From NCBI GenBank assembly GCA_003254885.1, contig QANT01007118.1, forward strand, positions 1 through 40,071: DNA of 40,071 bases, in the 5' to 3' direction. The stretch's first letter is position 1, and each line of letters opens with the position of its first letter. This DNA is from Purshia tridentata (taxonomy: Eukaryota; Streptophyta; Magnoliopsida; Rosales; Rosaceae). Below are positions 1 to 11,560 of the stretch, piece by piece. A program made the position numbers and the translations under genes. Below the pieces are notes generated by a model. That model was not told where the DNA came from. It worked only from the letters and a program-made list of their open reading frames with translations, and ran no database searches.

Positions 1-1158
1 ACTCGTTTGGGGCTGGGACCCGCTTCTCTGCCTAACTCTTGCATTTAAGTGGCTCTCATTGACGTGCCGCTCTCTCCACCCGTCGCCTCTATTTTTTTTT
101 TTAAACTTCTTGGTTTTTGTCGCTTATTGGGAAAATTGTTAGGGGTGATACGGTAACTCACGCTGTCGTATTGGGAAGGTTACTTGTAACAAAACTACTC
201 ATCAGAGAAATACATGTTGACATGTTGTCATGTTCCCAAATCAATAAGACAACGAATATATCAAGTGTATTTCATAAATATAATGTTCGTTGTATATGCA
301 ACTTGAGTGTGCACATAAGCATATGTGAAATCTCAACTCTCAAGCATGACTTAGCTCCTCAAACTTTTAACTATAATGGATCTTAATGTAGTTAAAATGG
401 TTGTTAAAGCGTTTTCAACACATTCATTAGAACTAATTTGAAATGAAAAAACTTATACATTTTAAAAGATTGTAACTCTAATAAGCTCGACATTCTGATA
501 AATATAAAAATTAAGAATTTATATTCATACCTCACAATTTACTCTTCATAATACCTTTTCTTTTTTGTACATTTTAAAAACCAAAAGTTACCTTTAAAAG
601 AAAATTCTTACATGACATTCCCAAATCCAACTCAATTCCACCTAACCTAACCTCACCCCAACACCACCGGCTGCTGCCCATCCTCCTCCTGATTCGTATG
701 TCACTGCCGCCGCCACCCGGCCCCTCTAAAAAATCACACAAGATGGGAACAAATTCAATGGAGACATTATGAGATTTTATCTCCAAAGACACAGTATTAT
801 TAGTAGTAAATCACCCAACTTATATTGTAAATTTTTTTATAATATTTTCAACATGAGATTAACTCTATTCTCACTTAAGAGTTGTATAATATTATACAAT
901 ATTTTGTATAATATATTTTTGTTATTAATTACCTAACTTTACTGGACTGTCACTATTTTAGGGGCATGCATGAAGCCCGATCGGTTGCCATGTCTTCATC
1001 CTTTGAGGTAGTTAATTGTTGCGACCGTTGTGCTTGATTTGGTAATCAAAACTAATCTGTCTATTCTCGGCCGCAATCTTCAATTGAATTTTATAATTTG
1101 ATACGTTGAAGAAATCGAAAAGATAAATCTAAGTTTGCAATCCAACATATACATTCAC

Positions 1159-1194
1159 AAAAAAAAAAAAAAAAAAANAAAAAAAAAAAAAAAA
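1159..1194. repeat. Poly-A tract with one N
   Basis: An uninterrupted A run broken by a single N at 1178. The N probably marks uncertain homopolymer length in the assembly. It could also be the tail of a retroposed sequence, but I see no recognisable retroposon body beside it. Confidence 0.9.
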
Positions 1195-3703
1195 TTAAGA
1201 ATAAATCTTGGAGAATTGCATGAGGTGCGAAAATGCCTCAACTTGTCAATCCAACTCTTTAACTTCAAATAATGAAAGGTAAAAGGTAAAAAGTAAAAAG
1301 CAATAAAATAAAAAAACACGCAATGATGGAAAGTCCTATAGGCTATAAGCTAGTTATAGTAATTCAATGAACTTGACATGGATGCCATAATTTGAAATGC
1401 TTCTTTGATTAGGCAAAAGCCGAATACAAGATATATAGGAAATAATGAAAGGGAAGATTAATTAAGCAATTCTTAATTAAAGAATTAAAACTACAATATA
1501 ATAAAAATAATTAGTCTCATGTACGTCAACTTTAAATTTTTAAGGGTTTTAATTAGACGAACTATTGTATTTTTTTTTTTTCTTTTCGTATTCACCATAA
1601 TGATCCGCTCACACTGATATGTGTGTGAGAGAAAGGGTTGCATTCTTCGAACTTATATGTGTGAATTTTTCTTTCTGAATTTTTACTATAACTATTCGTA
1701 TCTATTAATCGAAGTTTTAAAGTCATCAATTTACACTTATTAGTTGACAAAGTAGGTTCTCCTGATTATAATATTATAGCTTCATACAAAGAGGTTTACG
1801 TAAGTGCACCTAGGATACTTTTTGTAGCATAAATTTTGTTAAAAATTAACAAAAATAAAATTTATATTGATGAGGAAAGGATAAAATTTCGAGTCATTTT
1901 CATAAGTGGCCAAATCAAAGGTCACAAATACCAAATGCCTCAAACGGATCGAAGAGAATATTCCATGGTTTATCGACTAATTAACCCGGTATTAATAAGT
2001 GTTACTAGCTTATACATTTGTAAATCTCACTCACTCACTCACATTCAACAATCATGTTAACATGATAGTTGTACCAAATATCACTTTATTCCATATTATT
2101 TGTTTTAACGTGATAGTTAGATGTCATTTTATTACATGTTGTTTGAGGAAAAGCATTTGAGGCAGTCACCTCAAACATTTTGTCAATTTCATCTCATGAC
2201 CAAAAATCAAACCTAGCTTCTTCTTTTTTCGTTGACATGAGAGAGGTCTGATGTTTTTGGTTCTTTTATTTATTAAAAAAAAAAAAGAAACTATATTGGA
2301 AAGAAAAAAGGGTGTAAATGAGGGTTCAATAGAGTAGGGTCTTTATTCGATCAAAATGACCCCCTTATTTATTTTGCAACAGGACCAACATGAATTTAAT
2401 TTACCCATATAAGTGAGTAATTTCCAATTATATGAGAGAGAACTTTACTGTTGAAGAAAAACGTACCCAACAATGGTTGCGTCTTCATTTGGACAGTTAT
2501 TTAAAGAATCTATGTACCAGACCACTGAAAGCAGTCTGCTTTTGTAGGTAACTTAGACATGGTCCACCATTGAAAACAATCCCTTTCCCTTTTAAGAGTT
2601 AAGAGGTTTATAGAGTAGGTATAAGGAAGTTAAGGATTTTTATTATTTTTTTCTTTTCAGTGGCAAACAATAACTACAAAATGAGTCCAATATCGGACGC
2701 TAATTACATTATTTTTAGATTTCTGTTGTCACTTTTTTTTTATTACAAGAGAGGAAAAAGATTTAAATTCGGGTGTATAGAGGAAAATTTTCTTCGTTGT
2801 CACTTTTTATAGTTAATGTAGTTACTTGTTGGAAATAAATGAAATTTAAAATGAATTACGGCTCAATATTCATAAGTTGTTGGATTTTTACAAGTAAATT
2901 AGATTTGATTAAATGCACTCATAGTAACATGTATAAAGGCAGATAAGCATTATTAACAAAAAGAAAATTAGTCATTTTAAACCATAATCATAATATATTC
3001 ACATATATTTGCACTTATACAAAAAACTTTGAGCAATTTGCATTTTGGGTTGTGCCATAGTTAGGAAGTATATATCTTGATGGTAAGTTATAAAGAAGTG
3101 GATTTGTCATGTAGCTTATAGTTTTAGTAATAGATTATTTAGTCAAAAATCCACACCGCGAGTTCTGTTCTTATCTTTTTCCTCTCAAACTTTAGACCTC
3201 CATTAAAATTTAAAACCCCCCTGAAAAAAAAAAAGTGGGTCCGCGGATTTGTTATTAATTTCTATAGGCATAGTTTCCCATCAACACTCAAAAGGTTGAG
3301 AAGTAGCTAGCCCCAAAGTTTTATATACTTCACAAAATTAATGATGGTGTTGACAAATGATGAATATTATGTAGCGATGAGGAGGGAGCTGAGGGTTTTG
3401 AATGGTTTGATATCGATGATGCTGATGCAACTGAATTTGTCTCCGATGATTGAAACTTCTCTTGCGCATATCATGTGCTTTCTGCTTGTGTTTCGTTGCC
3501 TCTTTCTGACACATACAATACATATGGAATTATTTAAGTACGAAATCCAAAGCTTTTTAAATGTTTTCTTCGTTTGTAGTCATTTTCTTATGAAAAAAAA
3601 TTTCGATCTCTCAAGCAACTTAGGAAGAAGAGACAAGAGGCTCATAATAACCATATTCAAATGGATAGACCAAACACAAAGGGACCGTACCCACTTACAT
3701 ATG

Positions 3704-3726
3704 ATATATATATATATATATATATA
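3704..3726. repeat. (TA)n microsatellite
   Basis: About eleven perfect TA dinucleotides in an AT-rich flank. It is likely to vary in length between accessions. Confidence 0.9.
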
Positions 3727-4130
3727 AAATATGTAATCTATTAAGATATATTAATATTTATTTGGAGAGGTGGACAGCTAGCTAGTACTATACAGTAAGG
3801 TGGCAGAGAAGTTTCGGATTTGGGTTACTTTCGGGATGTGATATGTGCATGCCACTTGTATGTTAAAGATAATTAGTAATACCATTTAGCGGACATTTGG
3901 TACCGGCATGTACTAGGAATTAAAGCTAAATTTAATAAATTAACAATAAACTAACAATGATGGTGATTTAGGAATTGCATGCTATGCATGTACGTTTCAC
4001 ATTGGCTAATATAACAATCGTGCTTGAGCTCAGATTCTTTACTCATCTTTCATGTGTTGGTGACTGCGGTTGTAAAATTCCTAAAATCCTTAATTTTCAA
4101 AAAATTTTCTAAATTTTGGATAGTTTTGGG

Positions 4131-4545
4131 TAAGGGTGAGGATTTTAACCGAAAGACTGAGAATTCGACCGACATTCGAACTGCTACGTTTGGTATTATT
4201 TTGTGAGTTTTCAGTATTGGTAAAATAATTGAATCGAACTTATATTTGACGGTGTAATAACAATTTTAAGTCTTTTCAAATCGATAGTTACTGATACCGA
4301 ACCGAGAGTTTGTTAACTCATTGAGTGCTTGCAGACTGTGTAAGCTATATCAATGTTATTATTTTGTCTCTTTCCTCTAGTCAATGCCAAACCACTCGAA
4401 TCCTCTCTCTCTCTCTAATCGAGATTGACCAATACCGATTCAGTCGATAACTGACTTTTGACAATTTGGTAACGGTTTCAAAAATTACCATTCAAGTCAT
4501 TTTTGGCATATCAGTTCGGTTACCAAAACGAACGTCCCAACTCTA
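4131..4545. mobile_element. hAT-like MITE with 8 bp TSD
   Basis: A 415 bp element bounded by an exact 8 bp direct repeat, GTTTTGGG (4123-4130 and 4546-4553), the size made by hAT transposases. Its ends are imperfect inverted repeats: the left begins TAAGGGTGAGGATTTTAACC, and the right, read on the other strand, begins TAGAGTTGGGACGTTCG and continues into a similar AACCGAA motif. Both halves carry repeated CCGAAC/CCGATT-type words, as in subterminal regions of plant hAT elements. There is no transposase reading frame, so it is non-autonomous. Family assignment is by TSD length and end structure only. Confidence 0.75.
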
Positions 4546-4553
4546 GTTTTGGG

Positions 4554-6690
4554 GAATGGTTGCATTTATGAAGAAGACAAGATGCTGGGATTGTTGCATG
4601 AAATAGTAAATTAGTAGAAGGTTAAAGTTGGATTGAGCTGACATGCAGACATCTGCACGTGTCTTATACTTTTGTATTGAAAAATTCATCTCCTTTTATC
4701 CTAGGGCAAATTTTTTGAGTCGTTGGATTTGTTTGTACTACATGCAAATATATCCGCATTTAAAACGATTTTGTTAAGATTATAAGAGAATTGAGTAGAT
4801 ATATGGCAGGTAGACTATCCTTTTGCGCAATTTTATTTAATCCACTGGACTATTTTGTCTGCAACTTGATTGACTGACCCTTTTCATTCCATTGCGTATT
4901 ACCCTTCTTATTGTCATACATGAAGGACATGACCAATTAGGTATACGTAGTACTTCATGAATGAGATAGCTAAGCACACTTTATGTAAGGGGGCTTTTGT
5001 TTCAGCAGAGATAGAAAATAAACAATTAATTGGTATCATGCGCGCTTTCATGGATTTCAAAGTTATCTATTATTTATGGCAGAAAAAAAAAAACCACTCT
5101 CATTGATATTGATTTTGGGAGATGACAGTTGATCACGAAAAAAAAAAAGCCTGTTACTTTCACTATACTAAAACTACAAATGCCTATATATTTATATATT
5201 CATAGCTGCCTACATCACATTGTTTACCTGATTGTGAACATATAAATGCCGTTGTTTTAAAATAAAAAAATAAAAAATAAAAAGGAAAGGGGGGCTGTCC
5301 TTTTAACATCAGGAACTTTAAAGTTTGTCTCTGTTCATTCTGATATCATCATTGTTACAGATGGTGATGGAAAACTTCTTCATGAAATTAAGGTTTGTGA
5401 AATCTAAAATGGGGTTTGTTGAAAATAATTAATTAATCAGCTGTTTTCTGTCCTTTCAGGGTGTCCTGCCCTCCTATTGAGTGAAAGGGTAATTAATTAT
5501 CTAAACTAATTTAATGGCTATTATTTTTGTACCCTTACTATTATTTTTTCTTTTTGTAGGGTTTGTTTGGTCAACTTCATTTACTCTCTTTTGAATGCAT
5601 GCCGCCAATTTTTTATTTATTTACTAAACTACCATACCATCATTCTTGTTATTATTGTAACGAATTTTTAATGAGCAATTAGGGAGCCTTTGAAGCCCCC
5701 TTAAGAGGCAGTTCAGCAAAGAAAGCAGGGATTTTTATTCTATTTTATTATTTAGAAAGAGAAAAAAAAAATTGAAAGTGGTAAAACAAAATAATACCTT
5801 TTCTTCAGATGAAAAATAATACTTTTTTTTTATTCTATAAAAAGAGTTAATTCCCCGAACAATTCTTTTATAATGTTCAAAGTATTAGCAATAGATCGAG
5901 AATGACAATTGAGTGAGTTTTTGAGCCCCACGTCTCTCCAAAAAAGGAGAACAACTTGATCCTTTTAATTTCTAAGTGTTCGGTTGAATTTCCGTCTGAT
6001 GTTTGAGCGCTCATCGTAATTACGTAAAAAAGATAGTCATATAAATAATTTTTTTGTTATATGTTGTAGAAAAAATCTTAAAAGTAAAAAAATATGATTG
6101 TAATTGTAATCGATAACACATAATGCATGTTACTGATTGACAATTACAAAAACATTCGAACGCTTAAGATAATTTTTATATTTTTTTACCATTATGAAGC
6201 ATATGCATATATAGAATTTTTTTTAACATTAACCAATGCTTATGTGAAAAAATTATGGATTATTAGCCAGATTTTTCAAGCTTTCACTACTCATGCATGT
6301 ATAGGATAATATGTATATATATGCTCCCATACATATACTTTATATGTGGGGCAAATAATAAAGACAAACACATATTAACTTCATAAGCATTAAAGTTGGT
6401 GTTATGGTGGTTGGTCCTGTGTTCCTTACCAATTTAATTGCTTTATCTTCACACTGTGGAATCCAACCACAAAAAATATCAGAAAGAAAAAATATGAAAA
6501 AATAGTTATTTATAATATGAAAAAGACAATCAGATATTTAATATTGAATTGAAGAATAGGACCCTCCACACACACCCCTCTTCTCCATCTTCCTTCCTTA
6601 ATCCTTCACACACCTTTTTTTTTTATTAAGCCTTGTTGGGAAGGAGACGTTTCCTCGTTTTTCAGCTTTCTGACAAACTTTGAACTAAAT
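4554..6690. other. Intergenic region upstream of BLH1-like gene
   Basis: AT-rich, with poly-A and poly-T runs and no supportable coding region. The part nearest 6690 probably holds distal promoter sequence of the downstream homeobox gene. I recognise no specific element in it with confidence. Confidence 0.5.
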
Positions 6691-6883
6691 TTATTATATA
6701 CATATAATTTTTGTTAAACACAGACCCATTGCCATCTATATCTCTCTCTCTCTCTCTCTCTCTCCCCCCGAAAAGTTCTTTGTTTCTCATCAAAGGGGTG
6801 CCTCGCTTGGCTGCATCAAATGATTTGAAAAGGGAGGGTCAAATCAAATCACAAGTTCTCTCCTGTTTTTGATCTATTCGCAG
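6691..6883 (+). promoter_or_regulatory. Candidate promoter and first leader exon of BLH1-like gene
   Basis: A TATA-like stretch (about 6692-6706) is followed within 35-60 bases by a long CT run (6739-6765), a common pattern at plant transcription starts and leaders. The segment ends in CAG followed by GTACTTG at 6884, a good splice donor. If used, this is a non-coding first exon spliced to the mini-exon at 7518. A minimal upstream ORF (ATG ATT TGA) lies at 6820-6828. The transcription start is inferred. Confidence 0.45.
6739..6765. repeat. (CT)n microsatellite
   Basis: A run of about ten perfect CT dinucleotides in the candidate leader of the homeobox gene. GAGA/CT tracts are frequent in plant 5' leaders. 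Confidence 0.85.
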
Positions 6884-7517
6884 GTACTTGAGCCCAAAAA
6901 GCCATAAAAGAGAGAAGCTAGAAAATTGAAAACTAATTAAGAACAATTATATGTATGTATCTGAGAAGTGAATTTAATATTTGTTGATGAAGAAAATTGA
7001 AAAAGAAAAAGATATATGGTGATAATAATAAATGTATGGATAATGAGGTGAATAAAGAAGGGTATCTTTTTTCTCAGCCTTTTTTTAACTCTTTACTTTA
7101 GTACTCTCCTTTTCTTTTTCCTTTTGAGTGGGGTGAGTTGCAGAGATTTGGAGTACGTCTGACAGAGAGGGGCTTTCCTATATTACATGTTAAGAGAAGG
7201 GAACTGAGGAGAGTGAGTGCGTGAATAAAATCATTATATCATTCCATAGCCATAGATAGATATACAGATCATATGCATATATTGACAGGTGGGTGTGTTT
7301 GGTGCTTAATTCTCTTTTCATGTATGTATGGCCCTTCTGACTTCTTCTGACTTCTCTATCGCTAGCTAGCTTCCCAATCCCCATGTATTTTAGCTATAAC
7401 TGTTAATTGGTTCCTCATTTCTCTCTCTCTCTCTTTTTCTTAATTCTCTGTCTTTCTCTCTCCCAAATTTTGATGGGTTTTGTGTCATTGTTAGTGAAAT
7501 TCTTCTTTCCTTTGCAG

Positions 7518-7585
7518 TGCAGAGATGATCATGAAGCACGTGCATACTCATCAGATTTCCATCACACCATCAGCAGCAGCAGCAG
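7518..7585 (+). other. Candidate leader mini-exon with upstream ORF
   Basis: This 68-base segment is preceded by a pyrimidine-rich tract ending TTTGCAG and followed by GTACC, so it has exon-like borders. It contains ATG at 7525 (a second in-frame ATG at 7531), a G-box core CACGTG and a CAG repeat encoding a short alanine run. Joined to the acceptor at 8146, the upstream ORF reads 22 codons and stops at TAA 8151-8153. Unspliced, it stops a few codons into the intron. It is not in frame with the main protein. Exon use is inferred. Confidence 0.4.
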
Positions 7586-7696
7586 GTACCAATATTATTA
7601 ACTAATACTATAATCAATTCCTTTCATCACTCTCTCTCTCCATCCCTCTCTTTCTCAATCACTGTACATCTCTCTCTTTCCATATCTCCTTATCTC

Positions 7697-7914
7697 TATA
7701 TAAAGCCAACATAGTCCCATATCCTACTCTCTCCCTTTCTAGCTAGCTTTTTACTTCTCCAAGTAGTAAAATCTAAGCTGCTTGATATAAGATATGAGGG
7801 AAAAACCCAGAAAGTCAATCTTCTTCTAAGCTTTGGATTTCGCTGTGTCAATCAATTTTCATCATTTTTGGCCTTTTGATATTATTTGTTGAATATTCAT
7901 CTTCCCAACTTTGT
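7697..7914 (+). promoter_or_regulatory. Candidate alternative proximal promoter of BLH1-like gene
   Basis: A consensus TATATAAA box lies at 7697-7704, followed by a CT-rich stretch, so transcription could begin near 7730. This leader would carry an 11-codon upstream ORF (ATG at 7794, stop 7827-7829). It could splice from the GTAAGA donor near 7916 to the acceptor at 8145. It competes with the distal promoter model, and the sequence does not decide between them. Confidence 0.4.
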
Positions 7915-8217
7915 TGTAAGAAATTAACACCTTACACAATAAGTCACTCTGAATTTCCTACCAATCCAATCACTTCCTCAATTATTGGACATTGATGATC
8001 ACATGATTCAAACATATATGCATGGTAGAGAGAGAGAGAGAGATAGAGAGTGGCGTGTTCATGTGGGTTTGTGTTTGTTTCTATAGGGTGTTAGGTGTGT
8101 ATGTGTATGATGGGAAGGCTTTATACTAACGTAGTCTGTTTTCAGAGAAGTAACTCTCAGACTCAGTCTCATCAGAATCAGCAAATATAATTTCAATTTC
8201 TCACAATCGATCCATCG

Positions 8218-11120
8218 ATGGCGACGTACTTTCATGGCAACTCCGAAATCCAATCACCCGACGGCTTACAGACTCTCTTACTCATGAACCCCGGCGGTTA
8301 CGTCCAATACTCCGACACTCCACCGCCGCAACAACAACCCTCCGCCGCCACCAACCTCGTCTTCCTCAACTCCGCTGCCCATTCCCTCAACCATCAGCCC
8401 ACCAACCTCTCCCACGCGCCGCCCTCCCACACCCAACAATTCGTCGGCATCCCCCTGCCGACAGCTGTGTCCGGCCAAGACCCGAACAATTCGCAGTCCA
8501 TGCATCATCCACACCACGACATCTCCCCCCTGCATGCCTTCATGCCACGCATTCAGACTCAGTACGCGCTTTGGAACTCGATCGACCCTACTGTAGCCGC
8601 CGCCCCGACGGCGCGTGATACCCCACGCGCCCAGCAGGGCCTATCTCTGAGCCTCTCCTCTCAGCAGCCAGGGTTTGGGTCCTTTGGCGGGGCCGACCGG
8701 GAAGTCCCGTCGTCAGGAGAAGACATACGGGTTTCGAGCGGGTCCACTTCGTCGGCTTCTGGTGTAACCAATGGGGTTTCGGGTATGCAGAGCGTACTGC
8801 TGAGCTCAAAGTACTTGAAGGCTGCGCAGGAGCTTCTGGACGAGGTTGTGAACGTGGGGAATGGGATCAGGACTGAGCTGCCCAAGAAGGGTAATGGGCA
8901 GCAGAGCAAAGGGATGGCTGAGTCCGCGATGGCAGCGGCAGCCACCGGAGATGGTTCCATAGGCGGCAGTGAAGCCAGTGGGAACAAGCGTGCTGCAGAG
9001 CTAAGCACAGCAGAGAGGCAAGAAATTCAGATGAAGAAGGGAAAGCTCATCAGCATGCTTGATGAGGTATGTTTATATAATTGTATATCATGTACGTGTT
9101 CTTGGGTCATTGTTTCTTTGCTGAGGTTTCATGAATAGAGGATGTGAAACATGGTTTCGTTTCTCAATTGAATTGGAGAAAATACGAAGAAAACATGTGA
9201 GTTTTGAGTGTGATTTCTAGAGTAAACAAACTTATCAGATATCACTTTCAATAAGTAAAATTGATAGTTTAACAACGTAACATCGACGTGCTATTTAACA
9301 AAGAGTTAGATTTTCAACGCCCAAATTTGAGAGAGTTTTTCTACTAACAAAGATGTTGAGAAATTGAAAGTTTTGGTTGTCAAATTAATTGACAGAAATG
9401 TGCTTCAATGGCTTACATGCTAGGAACAGAGAGCTCTAAGATATTTCAAAGTTGAAGCTAATTGCACGTCCTCAACTTCATTATTATTCAATTAATTTTG
9501 GTTTATTTATTTGTTAGGTGGATCAAAGGTACAGACAGTACCACCGCCAGATGCAAATGGTGATTTCATCTTTCGAGCAAGCAGCTGGAATTGGTTCAGC
9601 TAGAACATACACTGCTCTTGCACTCCAAACAATCTCCAAGCAATTCAGGTGCTTGAAAGATGCAATCATGAACCAAATTCGAGCTGCAAACAAAAGCTTA
9701 GGAGAAGAAGACTGCACCGGAGGCAAGATTGAAGGCTCCAGGCTCAAATATGTGGACCATCAGCTTCGGCAGCAACGAGCTCTCCAACAGTTGGGAATGA
9801 TCCAGCACAATGCTTGGAGACCCCAGAGAGGATTGCCCGAAAGATCTGTTTCTGTTCTTCGCGCTTGGCTTTTCGAGCACTTCCTCCACCCGTAAGCATT
9901 GCCATAATTTTCAGAATCCCATTTGTATTGTTAGGTTCATGTTTCAATGTTCAAGAAATTTCTCTGTTTATGCTAAGAATTTGATTGAATTTTTGGTTTC
10001 AGTTATCCGAAGGATTCAGACAAGCACATGCTTGCAAAACAAACTGGGCTTACTAGGAGCCAGGTACTCAAGTCTTCACACTTTTCCCATATCTTATTTT
10101 TCGAATTTTGGTCACCAAATGATGTGGCAAATAATGCGACATATCATTTAAGATTTGAAAATTTTGGAGTATTGATTTTGGTGTCTCTAACATTACGCAT
10201 GCTGCATTTGTTCGTGTACTCCCTTGTGGACATTATTGTGTTGATAAGTTTAAGTGTTGATTATGCAGGTTTCAAATTGGTTTATAAATGCTCGAGTACG
10301 GCTGTGGAAGCCAATGGTGGAGGAAATGTACTTGGAGGAAATCAAGGAGCAAGAACAGAATGGATCATCTGACAAAATGAGCAAGAGCAATGAGGATTCT
10401 GGGTCAAAGTCCACAGCTCCTCAACAAGAGAGGAGTCCTGCTACTGAGAACCAAACCACAAGTACTTTCAATTCCAAACAAGACAATTCAAATGCTCCAC
10501 CAGCAATGTCAATGTCCACAGCATCAACATCTCCGACAAACATTGTCCGGAACCAGTCCGGATTCAGCCTCATTGGGTCATCAGAATTGGATGGTATCAC
10601 ACAGGGTAGTCCCAAGAAGCCTAGGAGCACTGAATTTTTGCAGTCCCCCAATAATAGTACTACTGTCCCATGTATGAATATGGATGTCAAGAGTCAAGAG
10701 GTAAACAATCGTGAGCAACTTTCTATGAAATTTGGGGATGCGAGGCAGGGCAGAGATGGGTACTCATTCATGGGAAACCAGACCAACTTCATTGGAAGTT
10801 TTGGGCAGTACCCAATTGCTGAAATTGGCAGGTTTGATGCAGACCAATTCACACCAAGGTTCTCAGGCAATGGGGTCTCTCTCACTCTTGGCCTTCCTCA
10901 CTGTGAAAACCTCTCCCTATCTGCAGCCCATCATCATCAAAATTTTCTCCCCAACCAAAACATTCAACTGGGGAGAAGAGTAGACATTGGAGAAGCAAAT
11001 GACCAATTTGGTGCAATAAACACTTCAGCTCCCCACTCTTCTGCAGCTGCATTTGAGAGCATTGACATTCAGAACCGAAAGAGGTTCGTAGCACAATTGT
11101 TGCCAGACTTTGTGGCCTGA
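8218..11120 (+). CDS. BLH1: BEL1-like homeodomain transcription factor, BLH1 type
   Basis: A four-exon TALE homeobox gene: 8218-9066, 9518-9891, 10003-10063, 10269-11120, all GT-AG, giving 711 residues. In order it shows: a BLH1-like N terminus (ATYFHGN, then QTLLLMNP and YVQYS); GLSLSLSS at 141-148; the SKY box from SSKY at 196; the BELL domain at about 262-372; a homeodomain from W383 with the TALE PYP insertion (408-410) and recognition helix [12 protein letters not shown] (432-443); a VSLTLGL (ZIBEL) motif at 631-637; and the C terminus QLLPDFVA. The intron positions, one in the BELL domain and two in the homeodomain, fit the family. BELL proteins pair with KNOX partners through SKY/BELL, enter the nucleus and regulate meristem, ovule and leaf patterning; in Arabidopsis BLH1 also acts in embryo sac and ABA/light responses. 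The start has an adequate context and matches the conserved N terminus. The gene looks intact, and the BLH1 assignment is strong. Confidence 0.95.
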
Positions 11121-11560
11121 TATTGATGCAAATAATGAAGAAGATCGACCTTGAAGAAGGGTGATAGGGATCGTAGACATTGTCATGAATTGTGCTTCGG
11201 GGGTCTTCTTCTTCCCAATATTTCTTTCTATGCCCTCTAAATAGTAGGGATAATCCACAAGGGATTAATGCATATGGTAGTGTAAAGAAAGAAGAATTTA
11301 TTTAGTATAGGTATATACTTCTGCATAGAACCATTTCAGATCTTAGACTACAGCTTAGGATTTGAGAGCATATGGTTGAGATTGTATATTATTTTGTAAT
11401 TTTTGAAGATGGATAGATGGATTGGTGTAAACTTTAGTTTAATTTGGCATGGGTATACCAATATATATTGATATTAAGTAATTGGGAATATGTCATGTGT
11501 ATTTTATTTATTTATTATTTGTCAATAATCGTGATAGGTATCATCTCAACTAAATTAATA
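11121..11560 (+). other. 3' untranslated region of BLH1-like gene (approximate)
   Basis: Sequence after the stop is non-coding, with a CT-rich block at about 11199-11240 (GTCTTCTTCTTCCC and following). AT-rich poly-A-signal-like words follow, including AATAAA near 11559. The exact cleavage site cannot be fixed. The pyrimidine block recalls the CU motifs bound by PTB proteins in the phloem-mobile potato BEL5 messenger, but mobility here is speculation. Confidence 0.4.

Larger units (their letters stand above)
1..4122. other. Intergenic region, no gene recognised
   Basis: AT-rich DNA without a convincing coding region. The open frames here are short, lack recognisable domains and are not joined by plausible splice sites. 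A GC-richer patch with CCG/CCACC-type runs lies at about 630-730 but shows no codon structure I can defend. Simple repeats are listed separately. Confidence 0.6.

Noticed and set aside
1..120. Possible 3' end of a gene at the window edge
   Set aside because: GC-richer, but no reading frame, splice site or recognisable product.
1159..1194. Retroposon tail
   Set aside because: Only the A run is visible, with no body or target duplication. An N suggests assembly uncertainty.
3341..3727. 128-codon open frame
   Set aside because: It ends in a TA microsatellite, has no domain or gene-like context, and its composition matches the flanks.
8278..9008. Long minus-strand open frames opposite the first homeobox exon
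   Set aside because: They are shadows of the GC-rich, low-complexity coding exon, whose product is clearly conserved on the plus strand.
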